Below, piece by piece: positions 54,184 to 62,930 of a stretch of 64,000 nt of DNA. The notes beneath the pieces were generated by a model that was not told the origin of the DNA, did not search any database, and saw only the letters and a program-made list of their open reading frames with translations. A program made the translations under genes and the position numbers. The stretch comes from Flagellimonas flava (GTDB lineage: Bacteria; Bacteroidota; Bacteroidia; Flavobacteriales; Flavobacteriaceae), in contig NZ_FQWL01000002.1 in the NCBI RefSeq assembly GCF_900129665.1, positions 434,001 to 498,000 of the forward strand, in the 5' to 3' direction. Position 1 is the stretch's first letter. Each line of letters opens with the position of its first letter.

Positions 54184-54246
54184 CTCGCCAGATTTTACTT
54201 TCGCAAGCCTTTAGATTTCAATTATTTGCAGCTAAAAAGTAATCTC

Positions 54247-54915
54247 ATGGAAATAGTACATAAAACAAACATTTTGGTTCATATCATCACGGGGTCGCTT
54301 GGGCTGCTTCTCGGATTGGTTGCTCTTTTGACCGTAAAAGGAGGCAAGACCCACAACAAGAGTGGAAGCTTTTTTTTAAAACTGATTTCCGTGGTCATCC
54401 TTACTGGACTTATCGGTGTTTTTGTGTTTGGCCGAAACACCTTTCTACTGGTCATTACCGTACTGAGCGGTTATGTGTCCTTTTCCGGCTACCGGGTATT
54501 GTTGAACAAGACCAACATCCCTAAAAAGCTGGATATGCTCATGGCCCTTACCAGCCTTTTAGTGTTGGGATATTTCCTCTATTATTTTAAATCCATTGGT
54601 ATGATCTGGTCCCCCATTATTATCTACAGCACCGTTGGCGCCTTGGTACTTGTTGTTGCCTATGACTTTTTACGATACCTCATTCCGCAAAAAAGATATG
54701 TCCAAAATCGGATTTGGATCTATGAGCACATCTATAAAATGACCAGTGCGTTTTCTGCCCTCTTATCCGCATTTAGCGGCACCGTACTGGACGAATACCA
54801 ACCCCACAGCCAATATATTCCCTCGGCCTTGAGCATGGCCATCATCTTTGGGTTTATGTTTTATGTAAGCCGATATGGTCTAAAACGATTGCCTAAATCC
54901 CCAAAAAGATCTTGA
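54247..54915 (+). CDS. Multi-pass membrane protein, function unknown
   Basis: The 222-residue protein, read from ATG 54247 (MEIVHKTNILVHIITGSLGL), has six or seven membrane segments. Several features (HIITGSLGLLLGLVALLTVKG followed by KTHNKSGSFFLKLI, and a late EHIYKMTSAFSALLSAFSGT) resemble small membrane proteins of the DUF2306-like type. I do not know a function. A TTG at 54226 would add seven residues without improving the start. It follows the LytTR gene and the 21-base repeat and may be its target. Confidence 0.7.
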   Translation: MEIVHKTNILVHIITGSLGLLLGLVALLTVKGGKTHNKSGSFFLKLISVVILTGLIGVFVFGRNTFLLVITVLSGYVSFSGYRVLLNKTNIPKKLDMLMALTSLLVLGYFLYYFKSIGMIWSPIIIYSTVGALVLVVAYDFLRYLIPQKRYVQNRIWIYEHIYKMTSAFSALLSAFSGTVLDEYQPHSQYIPSALSMAIIFGFMFYVSRYGLKRLPKSPKRS

Positions 54916-54986
54916 GCATCCACGGTAGTTAGGTCGTCTCCTATTGAGGGTTCATGATATCTATACGGTTTATGGTGTCTAATCGC

Positions 54987-54994
54987 TATATTTG
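54987..54994 (+). promoter_or_regulatory. Putative -7 box before the 99-residue membrane protein gene
   Basis: TATATTTG is an exact TAnnTTTG box. It overlaps a possible TTG start at 54992, so transcription would begin after it, supporting the ATG at 55034. Confidence 0.5.
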
Positions 54995-55033
54995 GGTATA
55001 CAAGCTCCCCTTTCACTTTGCAATATCTTCATC

Positions 55034-55330
55034 ATGGGAATTATCATCAAACACAAAAAACACCTCTATACCCGACTGATCATTTGGTCTGTCGTTATTG
55101 GCTTTTTGGCTTTTTCTCCTTTGATCATTGGGTTGGTAGGCGCCTGGATCAGCGAGTGGCAAACCGGGGAACCCTGTCATGAAGGAAATTGCAGTTGGAT
55201 GGTCCTGCCCTGGTTAAGCATGTTCACCATTCCCGTAGGTGGCCTTATCTTCTTGGTTTTTGTGATCATTGCCGCAGTGGATATTTCATCCTTAAACAAC
55301 AAAAAGGAGGCCGGTACAAAAAGTGAATAG
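55034..55330 (+). CDS. Small two-segment membrane protein, function unknown
   Basis: The 98-residue product starts MGIIIKHKKHLYTRLIIWSV and has two membrane segments separated by a loop with GEPCHEGNCSWM, holding two Cys that could form a disulphide or bind metal. An alternative TTG at 54992 adds 14 residues but overlaps a -7 box. It is convergent with the 66-residue gene two bases beyond. I recognise no family. Confidence 0.6.
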   Translation: MGIIIKHKKHLYTRLIIWSVVIGFLAFSPLIIGLVGAWISEWQTGEPCHEGNCSWMVLPWLSMFTIPVGGLIFLVFVIIAAVDISSLNNKKEAGTKSE

Positions 55331-55332
55331 TG

Positions 55333-55533
55333 TTAGGTTGATTTGCAAAGAACCTCCCCCAAACTCCGCAACAAATCCGCTGCGCTTTGAACTTCCCTTC
55401 GGGAAAAAACCTCTTCCTCCAGATAATGCAACATAAAAACAAGATCATGCAAACGTTGGGCTACCCGTTCGGGAGTGCCATAGCCATCGGTGATCAAGGT
55501 GTTTAACTTTTCGATTTGGGTAGGTGTCAACAT
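55333..55533 (-). CDS. Hypothetical 66-residue helical protein
   Basis: The frame encodes MLTPTQIEKLNTLITDGYGT and continues with helical, amphipathic sequence (PERVAQRLHDLVFMLHYLEE). The composition is that of a real protein, with no competing gene on either strand and 75 bases of free DNA upstream. Stop lies two bases from the convergent membrane protein gene. Function unknown; it could be a small regulator. Confidence 0.55.
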   Translation of the reverse strand: MLTPTQIEKLNTLITDGYGTPERVAQRLHDLVFMLHYLEEEVFSRREVQSAADLLRSLGEVLCKST

Positions 55534-55608
55534 AAACGCAATGTAGCAAGCGTTTTTAATCCATGTAACTACTAATTAGTAGTATTTTTAAGGAACAAAG
55601 TCAAACCT

Positions 55609-56043
55609 ATGACCCTCCACCTCCTTACCCCGGAAGACCTCACCCCGGAGCTAAATCAGCAAATGGCCAATCTGTTCCGGCAGTTAACCGATCGCAAGGA
55701 AGCACTTCCGGTGTCGGAGGTTTTAGACGAGGCAGACCAGCTCAGCCTGGTCTATTGCAAGGAAGGTAATCACATCTTGGGCATGGCGGCCCTAGCTTCG
55801 TACAGTGTACTCTCTGGCCATAAGGGCTGGATCGAGGATGTGGTAGTGGATGCCAACGCTAGGGGCAGGGGCATTGGGCGACTTCTGGTGGAAAAACTGC
55901 TGGACATTGCCCGCCTAAAAGGCCTTACCGATGTACTCCTCTTTACCGCCAACCATAGGGAAAGCGCTATCCACCTGTACAAAAAACTGGGCTTTGTGGC
56001 CTCTGCAAGTGGCATGTATTACCTCAACCTGGAAAACACCTAA
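55609..56043 (+). CDS. GNAT family N-acetyltransferase
   Basis: The 144-residue protein has the GNAT core: WIEDVVVDANARGRGIGRLL with the acetyl-CoA loop R-G-R-G-I-G, then LFTANHRESAIHLYKKLGF. Acceptor is unknown. It is followed after two bases by the VOC gene, so both are probably in one transcript with the DUF1287 gene after. Confidence 0.88.
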   Translation: MTLHLLTPEDLTPELNQQMANLFRQLTDRKEALPVSEVLDEADQLSLVYCKEGNHILGMAALASYSVLSGHKGWIEDVVVDANARGRGIGRLLVEKLLDIARLKGLTDVLLFTANHRESAIHLYKKLGFVASASGMYYLNLENT

Positions 56044-56045
56044 AC

Positions 56046-56423
56046 ATGAACCTCAATCAAATCACTGTTCCTTCCAAAGACCTTGAAACCTCCGTGGTTT
56101 TTTATGAAAAACTGGGGCTGCAACCCATCGTAAAGGCACCGCCCCATTATGCCCGTTTTGTCTGCCCAGATGGTGGGTCGTCCTTTTCTCTTCATTTGGT
56201 GGAGGAACTGCCCAAGGGCGACGGCATCTATGTCTATTTTGAGTGTGACAATCTGGATGAACAGGTGGAAGCACTCGTACAAAAAGGCATCTCTTTTGAC
56301 GAGCCTCCCAGCGACCGACCCTGGCTATGGCGAGAGGCCCGACTCAAAGACCCGGACGGCAACCAGATCATTCTCTACCATGCCGGGGAGAACCGGTTAA
56401 ATCCACCCTGGAAAGTTAAATAA
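56046..56423 (+). CDS. VOC-family protein (glyoxalase/bleomycin-resistance fold)
   Basis: The 125-residue protein is a single-unit VOC fold: LNQITVPSKDLETSVVFYEK at the start, FSLHLVEELPKGDGIYVYF in the middle and the terminal KDPDGNQIILYHAGENR. It could bind a divalent metal through His and Glu residues on the strands. Substrate not deducible. It starts two bases after the acetyltransferase stop. Confidence 0.88.
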   Translation: MNLNQITVPSKDLETSVVFYEKLGLQPIVKAPPHYARFVCPDGGSSFSLHLVEELPKGDGIYVYFECDNLDEQVEALVQKGISFDEPPSDRPWLWREARLKDPDGNQIILYHAGENRLNPPWKVK

Positions 56424-56431
56424 GATACCGA

Positions 56432-57019
56432 ATGAAGCAGCGTATTTTCATCATTTGGTTGTTGGCCCTCCAATGGGGATGGGCGCAAACCATAGTGCAA
56501 ACTTCCGATTTGGTGGAGGCCGCTATGGAGCTTACCCAGCAACGGGTAGTGTACGACCCTTCCTATTTTTCCATTGCCTATCCCAATGGGGATGTGCCCG
56601 CCGATAAGGGTGTCTGTACAGATGTGGTCATAAGGGCATACCGAAAAGTGGGCATCGACCTGCAAAAAGAAGTGCATGAAGATATGAAGGCCAACTTTGG
56701 GGTATACCCCAAAATCTGGGGCCTATCCCGCACCGATACCAATATTGACCATAGGCGTGTGCCCAACCTCATGACCTTTTTTAAACGACAAGGAGCCGAA
56801 AAGCCCATCTCCCAAAACGCCAAAGATTACCTCCCCGGAGATGTGGTCTGCTGGAACCTTCGGGTTGGCATCACCCATATTGGCATTGTGGTGGACCAAA
56901 AATCCAGAGATGGAAAACGCCCCCTGATCGTCCACAACATTGGCCGGGGACAGGTGGTGGAAGACCTGCTTTTTGACTATAAAATCATCGGGCATTACGC
57001 CTACAAGCCGAATCGCTAG
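56432..57019 (+). CDS. DUF1287 secreted protein
   Basis: The 195-residue protein has a signal peptide (MKQRIFIIWLLALQWGWAQ) and the DUF1287 pattern: YDPSYFSIAYPNGDVPADKG, CTDVVIRAYRKVGIDLQ, GDVVCWNLRVGITHIGIVVD and IVHNIGRGQ. The Cys in GVCTDVV and His in THIGIVV are placed like the Cys-His pair of NlpC/P60 peptidoglycan hydrolases, so cell-wall hydrolysis is possible, as for the E. coli YijF relatives, but unproven. It follows the VOC gene by eight bases. Confidence 0.86.
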   Translation: MKQRIFIIWLLALQWGWAQTIVQTSDLVEAAMELTQQRVVYDPSYFSIAYPNGDVPADKGVCTDVVIRAYRKVGIDLQKEVHEDMKANFGVYPKIWGLSRTDTNIDHRRVPNLMTFFKRQGAEKPISQNAKDYLPGDVVCWNLRVGITHIGIVVDQKSRDGKRPLIVHNIGRGQVVEDLLFDYKIIGHYAYKPNR

Positions 57020-57100
57020 AAACTCGTCAATTCGAGTGGTTTTTAAGCGATGCGAAAAAACTGTATTGAGAATTGCAATCCGGCAGACAGGTACTTTTCC

Positions 57101-57132
57101 TTTGGAAAAAACTAGAACTGACCTTACTTTTA
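57101..57132 (+). promoter_or_regulatory. Promoter candidate for DUF4442 gene
   Basis: TTTG, a 20-base spacer and TACTTTTA form a near-complete Bacteroidota promoter; only the last G of the -7 box is A. The predicted start is about 20 bases before the TTG start codon at 57158. Confidence 0.55.
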
Positions 57133-57157
57133 GCTTTTAATCCCTAAATTTTCTCTC

Positions 57158-57685
57158 TTGTCCTTCTACCAAAAGCTTACCAACATCGGAACCAAGTTCA
57201 TTAAGAAACATACTCTATTTAAGTACGGTTTCAATCTCTCACCAATGTACCGGAGGAGTACGGGTAGAATTACAAAGGCATCCGAGGATTTGCTCCACAT
57301 TCAGGTAAAACTTCCCATTTCATGGAAAAACCGAAACTATGTCAATTCCATTTTTGGGGGCAGTATGTTCTCCGCGGTGGATCCCATTCCCATGGTGCAG
57401 CTCATGAATCTGTTGGGCAAGGATTATGTGGTCTGGGACAAAGCCGCCGAAATTCGGTTTAGGCGCCCGGCCAGGGAACATTTGTATGCCGAGTTCACCT
57501 ATACTTTGGAGGAATTGGAGGAAATCAAAACACAAGTAGCCCAGAAAAACGAGGTGGAAATTGAAAAAATCACCCAACTTGTCAATAAGGATAAAAGCAA
57601 GGTGTTCTGCGAGGTAAACAAAACCATCTATGTGGCGGACAAGGCTTATTTTAAGCAGAAAAGAGCGGCCAAAGAAGCCAAATAA
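57158..57685 (+). CDS. DUF4442 (hotdog-fold) protein
   Basis: The 175-residue protein starts at TTG (MSFYQKLTNIGTKFIKKHTL). NYVNSIFGGSMFSAVDPIPM and the surrounding RFRRPAREHLYAEFTYTLEE fit DUF4442, a hotdog fold related to PaaI-type thioesterases. Thioester hydrolysis is a possible role, not demonstrated. It stands alone before fhs. Confidence 0.86.
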   Translation: MSFYQKLTNIGTKFIKKHTLFKYGFNLSPMYRRSTGRITKASEDLLHIQVKLPISWKNRNYVNSIFGGSMFSAVDPIPMVQLMNLLGKDYVVWDKAAEIRFRRPAREHLYAEFTYTLEELEEIKTQVAQKNEVEIEKITQLVNKDKSKVFCEVNKTIYVADKAYFKQKRAAKEAK

Positions 57686-57763
57686 CTCCCCCGATTGTAG
57701 TATCTTGTAAGGTGAAAAACGAAATGCTTTTTCGTTCTCCTGACTAATACAAAACAGCTACCT

Positions 57764-59431
57764 ATGACCGATTTGGAAATCGCCAAAGGCGTTACCCTAC
57801 AACCCATTCAGAACATTGCCGAAAAATTTGGGGTCGATCCAGAATCTATTGAAATGTACGGAAAGTACAAGGCCAAACTGCCTTTACAGGCAATTGATAA
57901 GGCAAAAGCAGAACAAAGCAACCTCATTTTGGTCTCCGCCATTTCGCCTACCCCGGCAGGGGAGGGAAAGACTACCATGTCCATTGGTTTGACCGAAGGC
58001 TTAAACCGATTGGGCAAAAAGACCACCGTAGTACTTCGGGAACCTTCTCTAGGCCCTGTTTTTGGGATTAAAGGTGGTGCCACCGGTGGTGGCCACTCCC
58101 AGGTATTGCCCATGGAGGACATCAACCTGCACTTTACGGGCGATTTTGCAGCCATAGAAAAGGCACACAACCTCCTCTCGGCGGTCATCGACAATAATAT
58201 CCAGAGCAAGACCCGTTCGCTTCGGTTAGACCCACGAACCATTGGGTGGAAACGGGTGATGGACATGAACGATCGCTCGCTTCGCCATATCATTGTGGGT
58301 TTGGGCGGAACCACATCCGGGATTCCACGGGAAACGGGTTTTGACATTACCGCCGCTTCCGAGATTATGGCTATTCTCTGTTTGGCCGAAGACCTTAACG
58401 ACCTTAAAAAGCGTCTGGGAAACATCTTTGTGGGCTATACGTTTGACAAGGAACCCATCTATGCCAAGGATTTAAAGGCCGAAGGTGCCATGACCGCTTT
58501 GCTTAAAGATGCCATCAAGCCCAATTTGGTGCAGACCATAGAAGGGAATCCGGCCATTATCCACGGCGGGCCATTTGCCAATATTGCACAGGGGACCAAT
58601 TCTGTGATTGCCACCCGAATGGGGATGTCACATTCCGATTATACCGTTACCGAAGCTGGTTTTGGATTTGACCTTGGGGCCGAAAAATTCTTCGATATCA
58701 AATGCCAAAGTGCGGGATTAAAACCTAAAGCTGTGGTGCTTACCGCAACCATTAGGGCCTTAAAATACCATGGCGGGGCCGACTTAAAATCCCTGACCGA
58801 ACCCAACGTGGATGCCCTGAAAAAGGGATTGCCCAACTTGGAGAAACATTTGGAGAACATAGCCAAGTTCAATGTAGTTCCAGTAATTGCCATCAACCGT
58901 TTTGTGACGGATACCGATGAAGAAATTGAAGTGATACAAGAGCTGGCCCAATCCAAAGGGGTGCGTGTGGCCTTGGCCGAAGTTTGGGCCAAAGGGGGCG
59001 AGGGCGCCGAAGCACTGGCGCAACATATTATTGAAGTAGTGGAGTCCGGAACATCCAACTTTACCCCCTTGTACAACTGGGAATCCTCCGTGATGGACAA
59101 GATTGCCACCATAGCCACGGAAATTTATGGGGCCGAGCACGTGGATTACACCTCCAAGGCCAAGGCCCATTTGCGAAAGATTGCCAACTTGGGGCTGGAC
59201 CATCTGCCTGTTTGCATTGCCAAAACCCAAAAATCCCTATCGGACAATCCCAAGTTGTTGGGTAGGCCCAAAGACTTTATCATTACCGTTCGGGAAATAG
59301 AAATTGCAGTTGGAGCTGGCTTTTTGGTTCCCATTACCGGGGACATTATGCGTATGCCGGGCTTACCTGCAACACCTTCCTCCGAGGGCATTGATGTAAA
59401 CGATGATGGGGAGATTACCGGCTTGTTCTAA
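57764..59431 (+). CDS. fhs: Formate-tetrahydrofolate ligase
   Basis: The 555-residue enzyme makes 10-formyl-THF from formate and ATP. Family blocks: the P-loop-like ATP site TPAGEGKTTMSIGLTEGLNR, GPVFGIKGGATGGGHSQVLP, KKRLGNIFVGYTFDKEP and AHLRKIANLGLDHLPVCIAK. It serves purine and one-carbon metabolism in the cytoplasm. A short hairpin (AACGAAA with TTTCGTT) lies in the leader at 57718-57736. No other folate genes are near. Confidence 0.96.
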   Translation: MTDLEIAKGVTLQPIQNIAEKFGVDPESIEMYGKYKAKLPLQAIDKAKAEQSNLILVSAISPTPAGEGKTTMSIGLTEGLNRLGKKTTVVLREPSLGPVFGIKGGATGGGHSQVLPMEDINLHFTGDFAAIEKAHNLLSAVIDNNIQSKTRSLRLDPRTIGWKRVMDMNDRSLRHIIVGLGGTTSGIPRETGFDITAASEIMAILCLAEDLNDLKKRLGNIFVGYTFDKEPIYAKDLKAEGAMTALLKDAIKPNLVQTIEGNPAIIHGGPFANIAQGTNSVIATRMGMSHSDYTVTEAGFGFDLGAEKFFDIKCQSAGLKPKAVVLTATIRALKYHGGADLKSLTEPNVDALKKGLPNLEKHLENIAKFNVVPVIAINRFVTDTDEEIEVIQELAQSKGVRVALAEVWAKGGEGAEALAQHIIEVVESGTSNFTPLYNWESSVMDKIATIATEIYGAEHVDYTSKAKAHLRKIANLGLDHLPVCIAKTQKSLSDNPKLLGRPKDFIITVREIEIAVGAGFLVPITGDIMRMPGLPATPSSEGIDVNDDGEITGLF

Positions 59432-59441
59432 ACACCTTCCG

Positions 59442-59480
59442 TCAACCCAAAAGGGGTATTGATCAACCCAAATGGGGTAT
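59442..59480. repeat. Tandem 21-base direct repeat upstream of the 589-residue protein gene
   Basis: TCAACCCAAAAGGGGTAT at 59442 and TCAACCCAAATGGGGTAT at 59463 differ at one base over 18. Start-to-start distance is 21, two helical turns, and each copy contains a near-palindrome (ACCC to GGGGT). This matches the arrangement bound by LytTR-type regulators. It lies 10 bases after the fhs stop and 71 before the next start codon. Confidence 0.7.
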
Positions 59481-59551
59481 CCGTTAAGTGGGCGGGTGCA
59501 AAGCTGACCTTTCTACGCATATTCATGGGAATAAACCAAAAACAAACTCCC

Positions 59552-61318
59552 ATGAAAACAACATTGACCCTAGTGGCTGCCCTTTTCTTTGGATTCGGGT
59601 GTATGCAAAATACGGAAGCACAACTTTTGGGCAAGCTCAAAAAAAAGGCGGAAAAGAAAGTTGAAAAAGCCATAGACGCTAAACCTGATACCAAAAAGAG
59701 CGTTCCCCAAAAACCCTCGGTTACCAAACCGACCACAACCTCAAAGACTACAGCGAGTAAAACTTCCTCAACCACAAAAGGAAATGCTTCTCAATCCATC
59801 GGCCATAAAGAGGGGAAAGGTGAAGAAGGCTGCAAGAACACCGAATCTTATTTCAAGCTTGCGAGAAAAGATTTAGCAAAAATAATGACCCCTGAGCCAG
59901 ACTCAGAACCACTAGCCATTGCAGAAATGGAGGGAATTCTTAAACGAGTCGAATCTCAATGGTTAGAAAAAATCAAAACCAGAGATCCTAATTGTGACAC
60001 GTCTGCATTAGAAAATGAAATGGATGAAGCGCAAAGTGCAATTGATGAAAAAAAGACAAATTCCTCCTACCTGCCAATTGGAAAATATGAGTGCACTGGG
60101 GTTTGGGACGAGTTGGTATTTGGTACTTCTTCCTTTGAAAGATATTCCAATAAGCAAGATTTTGAAATCAAAGGTACTCTTGGCACCTATAAAGGGCAAT
60201 TAAAATATAAAGCTGATGGACCTATGCCTGAATCAGTCGGAGTAAATTTTGAAGGTTTAGGCCAAGCCGTTATAGTACCAAAAAAAGATGACAAGGGTAA
60301 TGTCGAATATCATCAATTAGCATTTATTCAAGGAGATAAGCCAGTTGCCGTGGTATTTTTCAGCAATAAAAAAAGTAAAGCGGACCTTCAGGAGCTCATG
60401 AGTAAAAGAAGTATGGAAAAATTAGATCGAGCAGATCTGGATCCCTTTACGAGAAAGAACTTAGGTAAATTTTTGGTTTCTACCCAAGGGCCAATTTATG
60501 CAAATGGCAAGATTGACGGAAAGGACAATTCAGATAATATCAAATTCATAAACTCATTCATTTTAGGTCAAGATGTCTGGTTAAGAATGTTTAATAAAGA
60601 TAATCGGACTATGATGGAGCATCTAATGCTAACTGGGTTTCCTCCGGCCGGCAAAGGTGGCGGTGCGATTAAAACAGAATTATACTTTAATGGAGAGCTA
60701 GTGGGTAAGGACTTTCTTAGAGCTACCAAAGGGGATGATGCAGAAGCAACTAATACCTGGAAGCATTATAGAGAACCATTTTTCGAATCAAAAGGTGACG
60801 CCCAGGATGCATTTAGAGAAGGGATTGAAGGGATTTTTGCAAAAAATCCAAGCTACGGAGAACATGATTTTAGAATAAAACGATATATAGTTAATTATAA
60901 TGTTATGGGTTCTGAAAAAAAAGAAGACTTTCCTTTACAAATCGAAATCGCAGATTCAGGCCCCTTAAAAATGAAAATTACTGCCGAAAGCTGGCGAGTA
61001 TTATGTAACACTGGGGGAAGCAATTATGGCCCTGTCCAAGGATCAAAAAACAACTTGGCAAATCAACTTTTAGCAGCAATTAAGAGAGAAGCCTCTCGCT
61101 CCAATTGGAAAGAAACACCCAAAAGTGCTGTTCATACAAAGTCTACCAAGATTTACCACGAACTAACAGGCAATTATATGTACACAATACATGAGGGGTA
61201 TGTCATTAGTAGTATGCCAAATGGTTCGAGAATAGAGCAAGGATTTCAAATGGTAGATGGTTCTTATCATGCAACTATTTCAGGAACACAGCGCTACCTC
61301 CCTCCAAAATGCAATTAA
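59552..61318 (+). CDS. Secreted protein of unknown function with Lys-rich N-terminus
   Basis: From ATG 59552 the product has 588 residues; upstream in-frame starts (59459, 59525) overlap or follow the repeat and would bury the signal peptide MKTTLTLVAALFFGFGCMQN. A Cys in GFGC may be lipidated, though cleavage at TEAQ is also possible. Then comes a Lys-rich stretch (LLGKLKKKAEKKVEKAIDAK) and a Thr/Ser-rich linker to about residue 90, followed by about 490 residues I do not recognise. From about 59830 on the DNA becomes clearly more A+T-rich than neighbours, so this part may be acquired or fast-changing. Confidence 0.72.
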   Translation: MKTTLTLVAALFFGFGCMQNTEAQLLGKLKKKAEKKVEKAIDAKPDTKKSVPQKPSVTKPTTTSKTTASKTSSTTKGNASQSIGHKEGKGEEGCKNTESYFKLARKDLAKIMTPEPDSEPLAIAEMEGILKRVESQWLEKIKTRDPNCDTSALENEMDEAQSAIDEKKTNSSYLPIGKYECTGVWDELVFGTSSFERYSNKQDFEIKGTLGTYKGQLKYKADGPMPESVGVNFEGLGQAVIVPKKDDKGNVEYHQLAFIQGDKPVAVVFFSNKKSKADLQELMSKRSMEKLDRADLDPFTRKNLGKFLVSTQGPIYANGKIDGKDNSDNIKFINSFILGQDVWLRMFNKDNRTMMEHLMLTGFPPAGKGGGAIKTELYFNGELVGKDFLRATKGDDAEATNTWKHYREPFFESKGDAQDAFREGIEGIFAKNPSYGEHDFRIKRYIVNYNVMGSEKKEDFPLQIEIADSGPLKMKITAESWRVLCNTGGSNYGPVQGSKNNLANQLLAAIKREASRSNWKETPKSAVHTKSTKIYHELTGNYMYTIHEGYVISSMPNGSRIEQGFQMVDGSYHATISGTQRYLPPKCN

Positions 61319-61340
61319 TCTTACAATCCCAGAAAAAGTA

Positions 61341-61366
61341 AAAGGTCCCTTTTAGGGACCTTTTTT
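61341..61366. terminator. Bidirectional terminator between secreted-protein gene and glyS
   Basis: AAAGGTCCCT and AGGGACCTTT form a 10-bp stem with a three-base loop, A-rich on the left and T-rich on the right. It can serve both converging genes. Confidence 0.85.
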
Positions 61367-61384
61367 ACTACAATAGTATTGGGA

Positions 61385-62926
61385 TTATATCCTCTGCAAC
61401 CAATACCGCATATCCACTTCCTTGGAGATAATCTCTTTTACTTCGGATAATTGTACCCGTTGTTGCTCCATGGTATCCCTATGTCGGATGGTTACCGTAT
61501 CGTCTTCCAAAGTTTGGTGATCTACGGTAACACAGAAAGGTGTTCCTGCGGCATCCTGTCTTCGGTACCTACGGCCCACGGCATCTTTTTCGTCATAGAT
61601 CACATTGAAATCCCATTTAAGTTCATCGATTAACTTGTTGGCAACTTCTGGCAAGCCATCACGCTTTAACAACGGTAGTACTGCCGCTTTTGTTGGAGCC
61701 AAAACCGCAGGAATCTTTAATACCGTTCTCGTAGTCCCATTTTCCAATTCCTCCTCTTTTAAAGAGTTGGAGAACACGGCCAAGAACATACGATCCAATC
61801 CAATGGAAGTTTCCAGAACGTAGGGTACATAGCTCTTGTTTTCCTCTGGATCGAAATATTGGAGCTTCTTCCCGGAGTATTCCTCGTGCTGGCTCAAATC
61901 AAAATCGGTACGGGAATGGATCCCCTCCAATTCCTTGAAACCAAATGGGAACTTAAATTCGATATCCGCCGCGGCATCGGCATAGTGGGCTAATTTTTCA
62001 TGGTCGTGGAAACGGTAGTTGTCCTCTCCCATGCCCAAGGACAAATGCCATTTCAATCTTTTTTCCTTCCATTTCTCATACCACTCCTGTTGGGTCCCAG
62101 GTTTGATGAAATATTGCATTTCCATTTGTTCAAACTCCCGCATGCGAAAGATAAACTGACGGGCCACAATCTCATTTCTAAATGCTTTTCCAGTCTGGGC
62201 AATCCCAAACGGAATTTTCATCCGCCCCGTTTTCTGAACATTAAGGAAGTTCACAAAAATCCCTTGGGCAGTTTCCGGTCTTAGGTACAAGTCCATGGCA
62301 GAATCCGCAGAAGCTCCCAACTTGGTGCCGAACATGAGGTTGAACTGCTTTACATCCGTCCAGTTTTTTGAGCCCGACAACGGACAGGCTATTCCCAGTT
62401 CTTCAATCAGGGCTTTCACATCGGCCAAATCCTCATTTTCCAAGGATTTTCCCATACGCTTTAGAATGCCATCGGCCTTGGCTTGATAATCCAGAACGCG
62501 CTGGTTGGTTTCCAAGAATTGCTTTTTATCAAAGCTGTCCCCAAAACGTTTGGCGGCCTTTGCCACTTCCTTATCAATTTTTGCTTCTATTTTGGCGACA
62601 TGGTCTTCTATTAGGACATCGGCTCGGTATCTCTTTTTGGAATCTTTGTTATCTATCAACGGGTCATTGAAGGCATCCACGTGACCAGAGGCTTTCCAGG
62701 TGGTGGGGTGCATAAAAATGGCGGCATCGATACCCACAATATTGTCATTGAGCTGCACCATGGCCTGCCACCAGTACTCGCGGATGTTCTTTTTCAGTTC
62801 CACCCCGTTCTGCGCATAGTCGTAAACTGCACTTAAACCATCATAAATCTCACTGGATTGGAACACATACCCATACTCCTTGGCATGGGAAATGACCTTC
62901 TTAAAAACGTCTTCTTGTTTTGCCAT
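61385..62926 (-). CDS. glyS: Glycine-tRNA ligase (dimeric type)
   Basis: The 513-residue class II synthetase charges tRNA-Gly. Landmarks: SHAKEYGYVFQSSEIYDGLS, LYLRPETAQGIFVNFLNVQK (motif 2 entry), IPFGIAQTGKAFRNEIVARQ, and the final EDDTVTIRHRDTMEQQRV in the anticodon-binding part. It is the alpha2 type of eukaryotes, archaea and many bacteria, as usual in Bacteroidota, rather than the alpha2-beta2 GlyQS type. A -7 box ends four bases before the ATG. Confidence 0.96.
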   Translation of the reverse strand: MAKQEDVFKKVISHAKEYGYVFQSSEIYDGLSAVYDYAQNGVELKKNIREYWWQAMVQLNDNIVGIDAAIFMHPTTWKASGHVDAFNDPLIDNKDSKKRYRADVLIEDHVAKIEAKIDKEVAKAAKRFGDSFDKKQFLETNQRVLDYQAKADGILKRMGKSLENEDLADVKALIEELGIACPLSGSKNWTDVKQFNLMFGTKLGASADSAMDLYLRPETAQGIFVNFLNVQKTGRMKIPFGIAQTGKAFRNEIVARQFIFRMREFEQMEMQYFIKPGTQQEWYEKWKEKRLKWHLSLGMGEDNYRFHDHEKLAHYADAAADIEFKFPFGFKELEGIHSRTDFDLSQHEEYSGKKLQYFDPEENKSYVPYVLETSIGLDRMFLAVFSNSLKEEELENGTTRTVLKIPAVLAPTKAAVLPLLKRDGLPEVANKLIDELKWDFNVIYDEKDAVGRRYRRQDAAGTPFCVTVDHQTLEDDTVTIRHRDTMEQQRVQLSEVKEIISKEVDMRYWLQRI

Positions 62927-62930
62927 GCGG

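Noticed and set aside
54949..54984. Two similar 18-base segments (GGTTCATGATATC and GGTTTATGGTGTC) 18 bases apart
   Set aside because: Only about 13 of 18 bases match and the period is not two helical turns; likely chance.
57020..57044. Hairpin after the DUF1287 gene followed by T residues
   Set aside because: Stem is only five base pairs with an interrupted T run; too weak to call a terminator.
57808..58425. A 205-codon open frame on the minus strand
   Set aside because: Antisense to fhs, Arg/Ser-rich low-complexity translation, no domain.
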